Source: LD21 sp963715785 (GTDB lineage Bacteria > Bacteroidota > Bacteroidia > Bacteroidales > VadinHA17). From it: DNA of 64,000 nt. Under the pieces are notes generated by a model. The model was given only the letters and a program-made list of their open reading frames with translations. It had not been told where the DNA came from and ran no database searches. The translations under genes were made by a program, and so were the position numbers. This document shows, piece after piece, positions 18,222 through 26,421 of this stretch; positions within the stretch are counted from its first letter, which is position 1; every line of letters starts with the position of its first letter. The DNA lies in contig OY970276.1 in assembly GCA_963715785.1 (NCBI GenBank), positions 372,001 through 436,000 of the forward strand. Direction: 5' to 3'.

Positions 18222-19247
18222 TTATATCCTTTCCATTTTATCAATATATTCTCCGCGGCGAGCAAACAGGTTGCAATTTGCACGATGATACAGAGCCTGT
18301 TGGGCAGCTGACACATTGGCTTCCTCTCCATGCCAGATCTCCAGAGCCGGTTGCTGTATGGCGCGGGCAAACGAAAACGCAAGCGCCCATGGTAATCGCG
18401 ATTTAAATCTGACATTCATTGCATTCAAACGGGCCGATGCTAATTTACCTGATTGACCACCAGACAAAAAGGCAATCCCCGGAACCGCAGCAGGGACAGC
18501 TCGCAAAAGACACTCTACCGTTAAATCGGCTACTGCATCCTCTGATTCCTGTTTAGGACAGGTTAATCCCGGAAGCACCATATTGGGTTTCAGGATCATA
18601 GCTTCGAGGGTCACGCGTTGTAAATAAAGTTGTCTGAAAACAGTCCGCAAGACTTCCTCTGTAACTTCAAAACATTGCTCCAGGGTATGCTCCCCTTTCA
18701 TGATTACTTCCGGCTCAACTATAGGTACCATTCCTGCTTCCTGGCACAATGCGGCATAACGGGCCAAAGCATGTGCATTAGCATCTACGCAACCATAGCT
18801 GGGAATACCCTTTCCGATGGCAATCACTGCCCTCCACTTGGCAAAACGGGCGCCCATTTGAAAATATTCCCGGAGGCGGTCGCGTAATCCATCCAGACCC
18901 TCGGTAATTTTCTCTCCCGGGTGACCGGCCATATCTTTTGCGCCAGTATCTACTTTTATTCCAGGAACAATTCCCATATCGGTGATGGCTTTAATAAATA
19001 AGGTCCCATCTTTTTTCTTCTGCCTGATTGTTTCGTCGTAAAGGATAAGGCCACTGATACATTCACCCAAACCAGGTGTCGTTATTATCATTTCCCGATA
19101 AGAACGACGGAACTCCCCGGTTTGAGGAATACCTGCAGCAGCAAATCTTTTATTGCAGGTTGGATTACTTTCATCCATTGCCAGCAGGCCCTTGTCATTA
19201 GCTACCAATGTTTTTGCAGTTTTAATAATCTCTTTTAAATTCATCAT
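18222..19247 (-). CDS. Fructose-bisphosphate aldolase, class I
   Basis: This 341-residue metal-independent aldolase splits fructose-1,6-bisphosphate into two trioses through a lysine Schiff base. The classical class I pattern is complete: LLAMDESNPTCNKRF (residues 21-35), FAKWRAV with K137, VEPEV with E178/E180, the Schiff-base K220 in MILKPNMV, and FLSGGQS. Most Bacteroidota rely on class II (zinc) aldolase, so this gene type stands out. Two adjacent Met codons open the frame; GGGAG at 19254-19258 sits upstream. It is the first gene of the tight aldolase-pgi pair, 98 bases after the ackA stop. Confidence 0.95.
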   Translation of the reverse strand: MMNLKEIIKTAKTLVANDKGLLAMDESNPTCNKRFAAAGIPQTGEFRRSYREMIITTPGLGECISGLILYDETIRQKKKDGTLFIKAITDMGIVPGIKVDTGAKDMAGHPGEKITEGLDGLRDRLREYFQMGARFAKWRAVIAIGKGIPSYGCVDANAHALARYAALCQEAGMVPIVEPEVIMKGEHTLEQCFEVTEEVLRTVFRQLYLQRVTLEAMILKPNMVLPGLTCPKQESEDAVADLTVECLLRAVPAAVPGIAFLSGGQSGKLASARLNAMNVRFKSRLPWALAFSFARAIQQPALEIWHGEEANVSAAQQALYHRANCNLFARRGEYIDKMERI

Positions 19248-19253
19248 AGATCT

Positions 19254-19258
19254 CTCCC
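19254..19258 (-). promoter_or_regulatory. Shine-Dalgarno-like site for class I aldolase
   Basis: The minus strand reads GGGAGAGATCT directly before ATGATG; GGGAG is 6 bases from the first and 9 bases from the second Met codon. It is the second clear purine-rich site in this operon. Confidence 0.45.
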
Positions 19259-19345
19259 ATTTTTGTGTTCATTACTGGTTTCTTTATTATTAGCAGGTTC
19301 TCCTAAAATGCAGGCAGATAAAATTCTGGCCGGTTGTTTTCTCTT

Positions 19346-20527
19346 TCATTTCATTTTAATACTTAAAACCTGGCTGACTGTTTTAGCAATCATCCATTCC
19401 TCATTGGTATGAATAACACGTACAACAACGCTTTCCTTCACTTTTGAAATAATATCGGCATTTTTTCTGTTTTGTTTCTCATCAAGTCCGATACCAAGAA
19501 ATCCCAGACCCTCACAAATCCTTGTGCGGACTACCGGGCAATTTTCTCCAATACCGCCTGCAAAAACAAGTGTATCGAGACCTCCAATTGCAGCAGCGAA
19601 AGAACCTATCCATTTTTTTGCCTGGTAGCAAAATAGCGCAACGGCTTCTGCGGCCCGGATATCATCGGATTCCTTAGCAAGCAAATCGCGCATATCGGAA
19701 CTGGTTTCAGAAATACCGAGGAGACCTGATTCATGATTGATCAGATTATTAAACTGCTTTGGAGTAAGATTCCCTGATTTCATCATGTACCAGGCAACAC
19801 CCGGATCTAAATCACCAGGCCGGGTGCCCATAATCATTCCCCCGGCAGGTGTAAATCCCATACTTGTATCAATGCTTTTGCCTTTGAATACAGCAGCAAT
19901 GCTGGCCCCATTACCAAGGTGAGCCAAAATCACGCGACCTTTGGCAACACTCTTCCCAGCTACTCGTTTGAGTTCTTCGATGAGATAGGCATATGACAAA
20001 CCATGGAACCCGTATCGTTGAATTCCAATCTTGTCGAACTTACGGGGAATCGGAAGCAATTTAGCCACTCGTGGCATTTTAGAATGAAATGCTGTATCAA
20101 AACAAGCCACCTGCTTCAGTTTTGGATAACGCTGGCGAAATACCTCAATCAACTCAATCTCAGCAGGCAGATGATCTGAATCGTAAGGAATGATCAGACG
20201 CAGTTTATTTATTAATTTATGAGTAATAAGCTCAGGATCTGTATGTTTCATGCCAAATACGACCCGATGTCCTACTCCGCTGATTGAGGAAAAAACAATC
20301 TGCTTTTCGAGCCAGTCAATCAGGAAATCAGCCACCGATTTGTAATCTGAAATTTCAATAGTGATATTGCCTTTCTTATTATTTATCAGGTTGATGAAAT
20401 CCAGACTGGTACCTGTCAATCCTATCCGATCAACTTTCCCATACAGCAATCGCTCTAAAGGGTTTGCTTTTCTGTATAGTGCGAATTTTATACTTGACGA
20501 ACCGCTGTTAATCGTCAGAATGCTCAT
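19346..20527 (-). CDS. ackA: Acetate kinase
   Basis: Acetate kinase converts acetyl phosphate and ADP to acetate and ATP, the ATP-yielding last step of acetate fermentation. I choose ATG 20527 (MSILTINSGSSSIKFALY), which matches the family start; an upstream in-frame TTG at 20548 would add seven residues. Motifs: NSGSSSIK, the arginine-bearing GHRVVFG, CFDTAFHSKMP, YGFHGLSY, ILAHLGNGAS, and TPAGGMIMGTRPGDLDPG. The variant TPAGGMIMGTRPG differs from the usual TPLEGLMMGTRSG. No phosphotransacetylase or phosphoketolase is in the window, so the acetyl-phosphate source is elsewhere. Confidence 0.95.
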   Translation of the reverse strand: MSILTINSGSSSIKFALYRKANPLERLLYGKVDRIGLTGTSLDFINLINNKKGNITIEISDYKSVADFLIDWLEKQIVFSSISGVGHRVVFGMKHTDPELITHKLINKLRLIIPYDSDHLPAEIELIEVFRQRYPKLKQVACFDTAFHSKMPRVAKLLPIPRKFDKIGIQRYGFHGLSYAYLIEELKRVAGKSVAKGRVILAHLGNGASIAAVFKGKSIDTSMGFTPAGGMIMGTRPGDLDPGVAWYMMKSGNLTPKQFNNLINHESGLLGISETSSDMRDLLAKESDDIRAAEAVALFCYQAKKWIGSFAAAIGGLDTLVFAGGIGENCPVVRTRICEGLGFLGIGLDEKQNRKNADIISKVKESVVVRVIHTNEEWMIAKTVSQVLSIKMK

Positions 20528-20669
20528 GTCAGCCGGTTTTATGAACAATTAATCTTTCATTGACACATTTCAATTCCTTCATGGAAAGGCTGATGCAATT
20601 AGTTATCGCTGAGTTTTATCTAATCATGGCTAAAATTGAAAAATCAGCAGGCATACAGTCAGATAAATT

Positions 20670-21569
20670 TTATTTCTTTAAAGCTTTCATTAATGATTTT
20701 ACCGTGCCTTCACTTTCAAGCGTTACTTTGCTGTTCCTTATCATATCATTATCTGATTCTATTCTGAATTTGAGATGGAGCTTGTAACGCACTTTATTAC
20801 CTTTTGTAAGCAAATCCCAAAGTGTTTTACTCACTTCTTTAAAAGAAATTGTTATCGGGATTGTCAGGTTTGCAATACTTTTTGTCTTAACATCTATATT
20901 ACCAGGAATAAATCCTTTTATCCATTGATTATCTTCGATGGAAACCTCATAAGCTATGCTGTCAGCTTTGAACGAAAATGCATTTTTATTATTTATTGAA
21001 ACGAGCAACTGAACAACTGCTCTTGAGAAATTAAGTGAATCTATTTCGAAATGCTCAGCATTTACTTCCGGAATATAGATCCTCGGAATTAATCTTTTAA
21101 TATCAACATTAAATTTCTTTTTAAAGAAAATATCTGTAAAGAAAGATCCGTGAAAATGAAATTCAACGGAATCGGCATTTTCCCGCTCATTTGCTTTCAT
21201 AACCAAAGAAAGTGAATCATTGAAAAAGGTAATTGGAAGCGAAATCTGGCTGCTTGCATTTCTTTTCAGTGAAATTGATTTTTTGAAATGATCTTTCAAA
21301 ATCTCAGTATCATTGATAAAAATCCTGTAATGCAAACTGTCTACAGTGAACGACAGTGGCAGTTGGTTTTTGATATCCATATTAACCATCATTTCTGTTT
21401 TCTTAGAAGTAAGAGAGGTTATATTTATATCTGACAACTCCAGTCGTGGCAGTAAAAATGTCTTGTTCGGGTCCTTATCGCGTAGATAGTTCCAGTATCG
21501 CCAGATAAAAAACGATGCAATTATGGCTATGAACAAAAATATAAGTGATAGAACAATTTTCTTTAGCAT
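20670..21569 (-). CDS. LEA type 2 (WHy domain) membrane-anchored protein
   Basis: The 299-residue protein has one N-terminal membrane helix (residues ~4-24) and an otherwise extracytoplasmic body with two repeats of the LEA14/WHy beta-sandwich pattern: LELSDINITSLTSKKTEMMV...PLSFTVDSLHYRIFIND (residues ~45-95) and IPEVNAEHFEIDSLNFSRA...FSFKADSIAYEVSIED (~165-215). Each repeat ends in a LPITF or IPITISF strand. LEA type 2 proteins are linked to desiccation and stress in plants and bacteria; a molecular activity is not established. Its location beside ackA and the stress genes fits a protective role. Confidence 0.7.
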   Translation of the reverse strand: MLKKIVLSLIFLFIAIIASFFIWRYWNYLRDKDPNKTFLLPRLELSDINITSLTSKKTEMMVNMDIKNQLPLSFTVDSLHYRIFINDTEILKDHFKKSISLKRNASSQISLPITFFNDSLSLVMKANERENADSVEFHFHGSFFTDIFFKKKFNVDIKRLIPRIYIPEVNAEHFEIDSLNFSRAVVQLLVSINNKNAFSFKADSIAYEVSIEDNQWIKGFIPGNIDVKTKSIANLTIPITISFKEVSKTLWDLLTKGNKVRYKLHLKFRIESDNDMIRNSKVTLESEGTVKSLMKALKK

Positions 21570-21626
21570 ACATTATGAATTTTTCTTGCTGTCGGATCTG
21601 TCATTAAGTGATTCTCAAATCCAGGA

Positions 21627-21728
21627 TTAAAACAGTTCAAAATGTTTGGATTTGTGGCATGAGTAGTGCCAAAAACCCTTTTTAACTTCGATGTTCTCTT
21701 CCTCTTTCGAAAATGGACCAACTTTCAT
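21627..21728 (-). CDS. Possible 33-residue small protein, unrecognised
   Basis: A minus-strand frame from ATG 21728 to TAA 21627 encodes 33 residues beginning MKVGPFSKEEENIEVKKG, followed by a Cys/His-containing aromatic tail. It lies 57 bases upstream of the LEA-type gene on the same strand. Composition looks coding, but there is no family match I can name and no clear ribosome site. The surrounding gap (21570-21790) also has a degenerate GACACTGATGAACAC motif typical of Bacteroidota intergenic repeats. It may be chance. Confidence 0.22.
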   Translation of the reverse strand: MKVGPFSKEEENIEVKKGFWHYSCHKSKHFELF

Positions 21729-21790
21729 CAATTTTAACCCTGGTGTTCATCAGTGTCCACTATAAATTTCATATTCGACTGAATATCTGT

Positions 21791-22234
21791 TTAAAGCAGG
21801 TCAGTTGATAAAACAACCTGATCACCCGGAAATTGAACAGCCGGGTCATTTTCAGCCGTTATAAATATTTTAGTCGGATTAGATGAGGATACTGTTTTTA
21901 GAGAAGCCTTTAATTTTTTCGACAGGAAGCTTTTTGAACTATTTAACTGACCTATATTTTTTGTCACACCTTCGCTTGTAACCATCCATACAACATAGGT
22001 TTGTTTCTGCGGTTGGAGACGTCCGACCTCAGCTAAATTATTTATAGATATTTTAATAACGTAATTCTTGTTATTGTCTCTGGTTACTTTTACGGAACCT
22101 TGTGCTGCCGGAACAACTGATGATGTAGAAAAAGTCATTTTTCTGGCACATGATATAGAAGAAGCTACCATCAATGTTATTAAAACACCTGATGAAATAC
22201 TTCTGATTGTGGAATTGATCTTTGTTGTTTTCAT
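21791..22234 (-). CDS. Lipoprotein with an RskA-like (anti-sigma-K C-terminal) domain
   Basis: The 147-residue protein starts with a signal peptide ending in a lipobox-like SSISC (Cys at residue 29), so it should be a periplasm-facing lipoprotein. Residues ~45-147 follow the beta-rich pattern of the extracytoplasmic anti-sigma-K domain: QTYVVWMVTSEGVTKNIGQLN, then a Lys/Ser-rich strand, then IFITAENDPAVQFPGDQVVL. True RskA proteins have a cytoplasmic sigma-binding part and a membrane helix, both absent here, and no sigma factor gene is near. It may sense or bind something in the envelope; the function is unknown. A candidate -7 box is at 22302-22309. Confidence 0.6.
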   Translation of the reverse strand: MKTTKINSTIRSISSGVLITLMVASSISCARKMTFSTSSVVPAAQGSVKVTRDNNKNYVIKISINNLAEVGRLQPQKQTYVVWMVTSEGVTKNIGQLNSSKSFLSKKLKASLKTVSSSNPTKIFITAENDPAVQFPGDQVVLSTDLL

Positions 22235-22301
22235 AATGAATTTAATTTAACTGACTACAACTGGTGCTTTACCCGTCATACCATAAGCATGTGACCGGCC
22301 C

Positions 22302-22309
22302 CAAAGTTA
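22302..22309 (-). promoter_or_regulatory. Candidate -7 box for the RskA-like lipoprotein gene
   Basis: The minus strand reads TAACTTTG, matching TAnnTTTG, 68 bases upstream of ATG 22234. TTG trinucleotides lie upstream but not at ideal spacing. The rest of the 253-base gap (22235-22487) holds a 6-base-arm hairpin at 22399-22414 and a 32-codon open frame of doubtful reality. Confidence 0.35.
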
Positions 22310-22487
22310 AGAACAGACAACCAATTGAGTATTACACAACTTCTGATAAATGTTGCAATATTCACACATCCCCGAATGCTTCTGTTCTGTTTAAATCAAC
22401 ACATTCGTATGTGTGAACTACAAAATAATAGTTTGGCATCCTGATAAGACTTCGCTCCATAATCTGGATTCCCCTGCACTATCAATG

Positions 22488-23363
22488 TTAAGTTCCGAGT
22501 TGTTCCCTTGCTGATTCCAGCTCCTTTCGTTGTTCATCAGTTATTTCAGGATATTCCAGTTTAAGCTCATTAAGTGTATCAAGGAAAATCTGTGAAACAA
22601 TAAGCCGTGCATTTTCCTTATCATCGGCAGGAACTATGTACCATGGAGCAAGCTGAGTAGTTGTCTCATTGAGACAAGCCTCATAAGCTTTCATATAATC
22701 ATCCCAGTATTTCCTCTCATGGGTATCGGAAATGCTGAATTTCCAGTTTTTATCCCGATCATCAATCCTTTCAAGGAAACGATTTCTCTGCTCTTCTTTA
22801 GACAGGTGGAGGAAGACTTTGATGATTCTTGTCCCATTTCGATACAGATGCTCCTCCAGCTCCGTGATGGAACGATACCGATCCTTCCAGAAGGTTTTCC
22901 TGTTGAGGAATTCATCTGGAAGTCCCTGAGCACTGAGAATCTCAGGATGCACACGAACTATAAGCACTTCCTCATAGTATGAACGGTTGAAGATGCCTAT
23001 CTTTCCCCGTTCCGGTAACCGGTAAGTGGTACGCCAAAGGAAATCGTGCTCCAGTTCCTCCGCACTCGGTTGCTTGAAACTGAATACCTGGCAGCCTTGC
23101 GGATTGATTCCTGATGTGACATGACGTATTATGCCATCCTTGCCGGCAGCATCCATCCCCTGAAGAATCAAAAGTAAGGCATAACGGTTTGAAGCATAAA
23201 GAAGGCGCTGTAAAGAGTCCAACTTCTCAACATGCCTTTCCAGCAGTTTTTTATAGTTCTTCCCGGACTTAAAAAAAGGATTTATAATAGTAGGCCAATC
23301 ACTGATTTTGACCTTTTCGCCGGTACATACCCTGAAATCTTTTGATTTTATTTTCATTTTCAT
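22488..23363 (-). CDS. ppk2: Polyphosphate kinase 2, class III-like
   Basis: PPK2 enzymes transfer phosphate between polyphosphate and nucleotides, here most likely making ADP/ATP from AMP/ADP and polyphosphate. The 291-residue protein has Walker A GMDAAGKDG (residues 69-77) and a Walker B/lid region GIFNRSYYEEVLIVRVHPE. The Tyr-Glu-Glu-Val-Leu form resembles class III (AMP- and ADP-accepting) rather than class I members. It lies 22 bases downstream of the proton ATPase gene, so the two are probably co-transcribed and would link stored polyphosphate to nucleotide supply during energy stress. Confidence 0.93.
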   Translation of the reverse strand: MKMKIKSKDFRVCTGEKVKISDWPTIINPFFKSGKNYKKLLERHVEKLDSLQRLLYASNRYALLLILQGMDAAGKDGIIRHVTSGINPQGCQVFSFKQPSAEELEHDFLWRTTYRLPERGKIGIFNRSYYEEVLIVRVHPEILSAQGLPDEFLNRKTFWKDRYRSITELEEHLYRNGTRIIKVFLHLSKEEQRNRFLERIDDRDKNWKFSISDTHERKYWDDYMKAYEACLNETTTQLAPWYIVPADDKENARLIVSQIFLDTLNELKLEYPEITDEQRKELESAREQLGT

Positions 23364-23385
23364 TTAATTAATGATAGGTATAGTC

Positions 23386-26013
23386 CTACAAGTGTTTTTT
23401 AAAATTATCCGGTTTAGTTTTCCGGATCTTTTTCTCCGCTTCAAGCCAATTCTGAACTGCGTGGCCCTCATTATGGCCTTGTTGTTCATATAGTTCATAG
23501 GCTTGCCGGGCGATCTCCGATTTCAAATCCGATGATTTATTGGTTTTGACCGGATCGAAAATCCGATAAGCAAGCAATTTCACACGGTCATTTAAGAGAA
23601 ACCACAGAAGGGCATATCCCCATACGAATAGTGCCCAGCCCCAACCCAGCGGCGTCATAAATAACCCATAGACAGCTATCAAAGTCGCAATTATTTGTGT
23701 ACCAAGAACAGCCACCCATAAAATTTTGGCCGGTCGTATAGACCAGAATGGACCACGGGTGCGGGTTAGAAAAATAGTTAAATGCCCGGCAACAGATAAT
23801 TTCAGATACATTAATGTTTGGATATGAGCCCGATCAAGATGAAAGACGCGTTCTCCCAGATAAAACAGGCCGAATGCAGAGACAACACCAATAATTCCCA
23901 ATACTGTAGCTATACCCAGTACCATCCGCATATTCCAGGCTTCCGGCTGATCCTTGTAGTGCACGTTATCATAGGCAATTGAAAGGATGGCACCATCGTT
24001 AAGTAACGCCAGCATAACGATCATAACAGCAGTTAATGGATAAAAGTTAAAGATCAGGATCGCAAGTGTCATAAAGAACAGGACACGCAAAGTCTCTGCA
24101 ATACGATAGATTGCATAACTGTTCATTCGCTGGAAAATACGACGGCTCTCTTTTATAGCATCAATAATAACTGACAAGCCAGGAGTTAGTAGTACGATGG
24201 CAGCAGCGGCGCGAGCTGCATCGGTAGCATCCGAAACTGCAATACCACAATCAGCTTTTTTTAGCGCAGGTGCATCATTCACTCCATCACCTGTCATACC
24301 TACGATGTGGCCAAGCTTCTGCAAAACATCCACGATGTGAAACTTATGTTCGGGGAATACCTGGGCGAAACCATCAGCATCTTCAATCGATTTGGTAACC
24401 GATTTTGATTCCTGTTGCTTTGAGTCGCCCAGGCTGCCGGCATCAAGTATGTTCGTTCCCATGTCTAACTTTTTGGCAGTTTCCTGGGCAATGGCCAGGG
24501 CATCGCCGGTAACCATCTTAATCTTTACTCCCATAGCCAATGCCGTTGCTATGGTTTGCTTAGCGTCCTCACGAGGCGGATCGAACAATGGCAGGACGCC
24601 GATGAATTGCCATTTGCCATCTCCATCATCGCGGGCAACACCCAATGAACGAAAACCGCGTGAAGCAAATTCATTTACCGCTTTATCAACCCTGGATTTA
24701 ACGTCTCCGGCGTTTACCGCTAATTTCAATATCACCTGCGGTGCACCTTTTGTCACTTTAAATGTTTTCTCATCTTTTCCCTTTACAGTAGCTTCAGTGC
24801 GTTTATGTATCGGGTCGAATGGCTGGAAATGAACCACGTTGTAACCTTTCATTGCATCCTTATCTCTCAGGGCACCCAGAACAGCCAGATCAATAGTGTC
24901 ATTATTTTCTGCACGCGAAGCCAGCGAACCATAGAGGATTACCTGGTCAGCAGAGATATTATTTACACAAAACGGATCCCCCAGCGACAGCTTGTTCTGT
25001 GTCAAAGTACCAGTTTTGTCAGCGCATAACACGTCAACGCCTGCCAACTCTTCAATGGCTACCAACCGACTAACAATAGCCTCCTTTTTGGCGAGAAGAC
25101 GTGCGCCTACAGCCATTGTCACCGACAACACAGTTGGCATAGCGACAGGGATGGCGGCTACTGTTAAAACAAGTGCGAATTGCAGGGTCGTAAGAATTTT
25201 ATCTCCCCGCAGGAGAGCTACAGTAATAATAACTGCCACAAGTACTATCGCCAGGAGAATCAGATAATTACCGATCCTTAAAACTGCTTTTTGAAAATGA
25301 CTGACAGTATGCGCTTCCTGAACAAGTTGTGCTGTCTTGCCAAAATAAGTGTTAGCACCTGTTCCATAGACCATAGCCCCGATTTCACCTTGACGTATAA
25401 TAGAACCTGAAAACACTGCCTCGCCCGATTTGCGGGAAGCAGGTAGCGATTCACCAGTAAGAGCCGATTGATCTACTTCGACAGGGTCACCATCAAGTAA
25501 TCGGGCATCTGCTGGTACGATATCACCCAGACGAAGGCGTATAACATCACCAGGAACCAATTCGCGTGCTGCCGGAGTGACCCACTTCCCATCACGTTTC
25601 ACCCTGGCCTTGACTGCCAGTTTAGCCTTCAGAGCTTCGATGGCACTACCTGCTTCCCGTTCCTCCCAAAACCCGACCAATCCATTAGCCATAAGCAGAA
25701 CCAGGATGATTCCAAAATCGGGCCAATGTCGTGCGACAGCAGAAAGAATCACCGCAACTTCAATCATCCATGGAATAGGGCCCCAGAAATATGACAGAAA
25801 TTTCAGAAACTGATTAGTCTTTTTTTCTTCGATCTCGTTAGGTCCGTATGTGGTGAGGCGCTTTTTTGCTTCCTCCTGGGTGAGGCCTTCTGGTGAAGAT
25901 TCCAATTTCTTCTGGAGTTCTGCCATTGAAATGGTCTTCAGATCATCTTTTGCATTTACCCTCGAACCCCTATTCAGTTTGGGATCCTTAGAATTATCAG
26001 AATTTGAATTCAT
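23386..26013 (-). CDS. Plasma-membrane proton-efflux P-type ATPase (P3A)
   Basis: The 875-residue ATPase pumps protons out of the cytoplasm. The N-terminal cation-ATPase domain spans residues ~25-90. Actuator motif LTGESLP is at 185-191, the phosphorylated Asp is D332 in CADKTGTLTQ, and the hinge is MTGDGVNDAPALKKADCGIAV. The membrane helix 4 segment AAIPVAMPTVL matches P3A (plant/fungal H+-ATPase-like) pumps rather than calcium pumps. About ten membrane segments are visible. It follows the STAS gene by 14 bases and precedes ppk2. In energy-starved cells it could maintain pH or proton motive force. Confidence 0.94.
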   Translation of the reverse strand: MNSNSDNSKDPKLNRGSRVNAKDDLKTISMAELQKKLESSPEGLTQEEAKKRLTTYGPNEIEEKKTNQFLKFLSYFWGPIPWMIEVAVILSAVARHWPDFGIILVLLMANGLVGFWEEREAGSAIEALKAKLAVKARVKRDGKWVTPAARELVPGDVIRLRLGDIVPADARLLDGDPVEVDQSALTGESLPASRKSGEAVFSGSIIRQGEIGAMVYGTGANTYFGKTAQLVQEAHTVSHFQKAVLRIGNYLILLAIVLVAVIITVALLRGDKILTTLQFALVLTVAAIPVAMPTVLSVTMAVGARLLAKKEAIVSRLVAIEELAGVDVLCADKTGTLTQNKLSLGDPFCVNNISADQVILYGSLASRAENNDTIDLAVLGALRDKDAMKGYNVVHFQPFDPIHKRTEATVKGKDEKTFKVTKGAPQVILKLAVNAGDVKSRVDKAVNEFASRGFRSLGVARDDGDGKWQFIGVLPLFDPPREDAKQTIATALAMGVKIKMVTGDALAIAQETAKKLDMGTNILDAGSLGDSKQQESKSVTKSIEDADGFAQVFPEHKFHIVDVLQKLGHIVGMTGDGVNDAPALKKADCGIAVSDATDAARAAAAIVLLTPGLSVIIDAIKESRRIFQRMNSYAIYRIAETLRVLFFMTLAILIFNFYPLTAVMIVMLALLNDGAILSIAYDNVHYKDQPEAWNMRMVLGIATVLGIIGVVSAFGLFYLGERVFHLDRAHIQTLMYLKLSVAGHLTIFLTRTRGPFWSIRPAKILWVAVLGTQIIATLIAVYGLFMTPLGWGWALFVWGYALLWFLLNDRVKLLAYRIFDPVKTNKSSDLKSEIARQAYELYEQQGHNEGHAVQNWLEAEKKIRKTKPDNFKKHL

Positions 26014-26027
26014 GATTGATTATATCA

Positions 26028-26390
26028 TTATTCAGAGATCCATTTTTTTGCTTCTTCCAACTCAGCATTCTTATATATACGAAGTTCGCATGACAGCATA
26101 TGGCCAAAGAATTTTGCAAAAGTATTTATCATTTCATGGTCAGATACCAAAGCAATTCTGTCCCAGGCAGATAAGTGTTTCATCCCCATTTTTGCATCGT
26201 CAAGCATTGCACTAAGATCAAATCCGGTAAAACTACTGCCAAGATCATAGACCATCCTGATTCTTTTGTTTTCTTTCAGCATTGTATCCAAAGCAGGAAT
26301 TAAAACAGTTTCGTAATCAGTTCCTGTTATTTTTCCTTCTGCCGAAACGCCAAGTACATTTTCTGGCAATCCTTGCATTAATTTTAACAT
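26028..26390 (-). CDS. SpoIIAA-like STAS family protein
   Basis: A 120-residue single-domain protein of the SpoIIAA-like/DUF3478 group: VLGVSAEGKITGTDYETVLIPALDTML at the start, IRMVYDLGSSFTGFDLSAMLDDAKMGM in the middle, and IALVSDHEMINTFAKFFGHML. It has a STAS-like alpha/beta fold. Members are not known to be phosphorylated like true SpoIIAA, and their role is unclear; lipid binding or membrane association has been suggested. It sits between the alcohol dehydrogenase and the proton ATPase on the same strand with gaps of 31 and 14 bases. Confidence 0.8.
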   Translation of the reverse strand: MLKLMQGLPENVLGVSAEGKITGTDYETVLIPALDTMLKENKRIRMVYDLGSSFTGFDLSAMLDDAKMGMKHLSAWDRIALVSDHEMINTFAKFFGHMLSCELRIYKNAELEEAKKWISE

Positions 26391-26421
26391 TTTATTTAGT
26401 TTTTAGGTATTTGAAATTTTT

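Noticed and set aside
10056..20527. A bifid-shunt (phosphoketolase) pathway using transaldolase, transketolase and acetate kinase.
   Set aside because: No phosphoketolase or phosphotransacetylase gene is in the window, so the shunt cannot be claimed; only the component enzymes are present.
26028..26390. Partner switching between this STAS protein and the SpoIIE phosphatase at 46930.
   Set aside because: The STAS protein belongs to the DUF3478-type group without an evident phosphorylated Ser context, and the genes are 20 kb apart.
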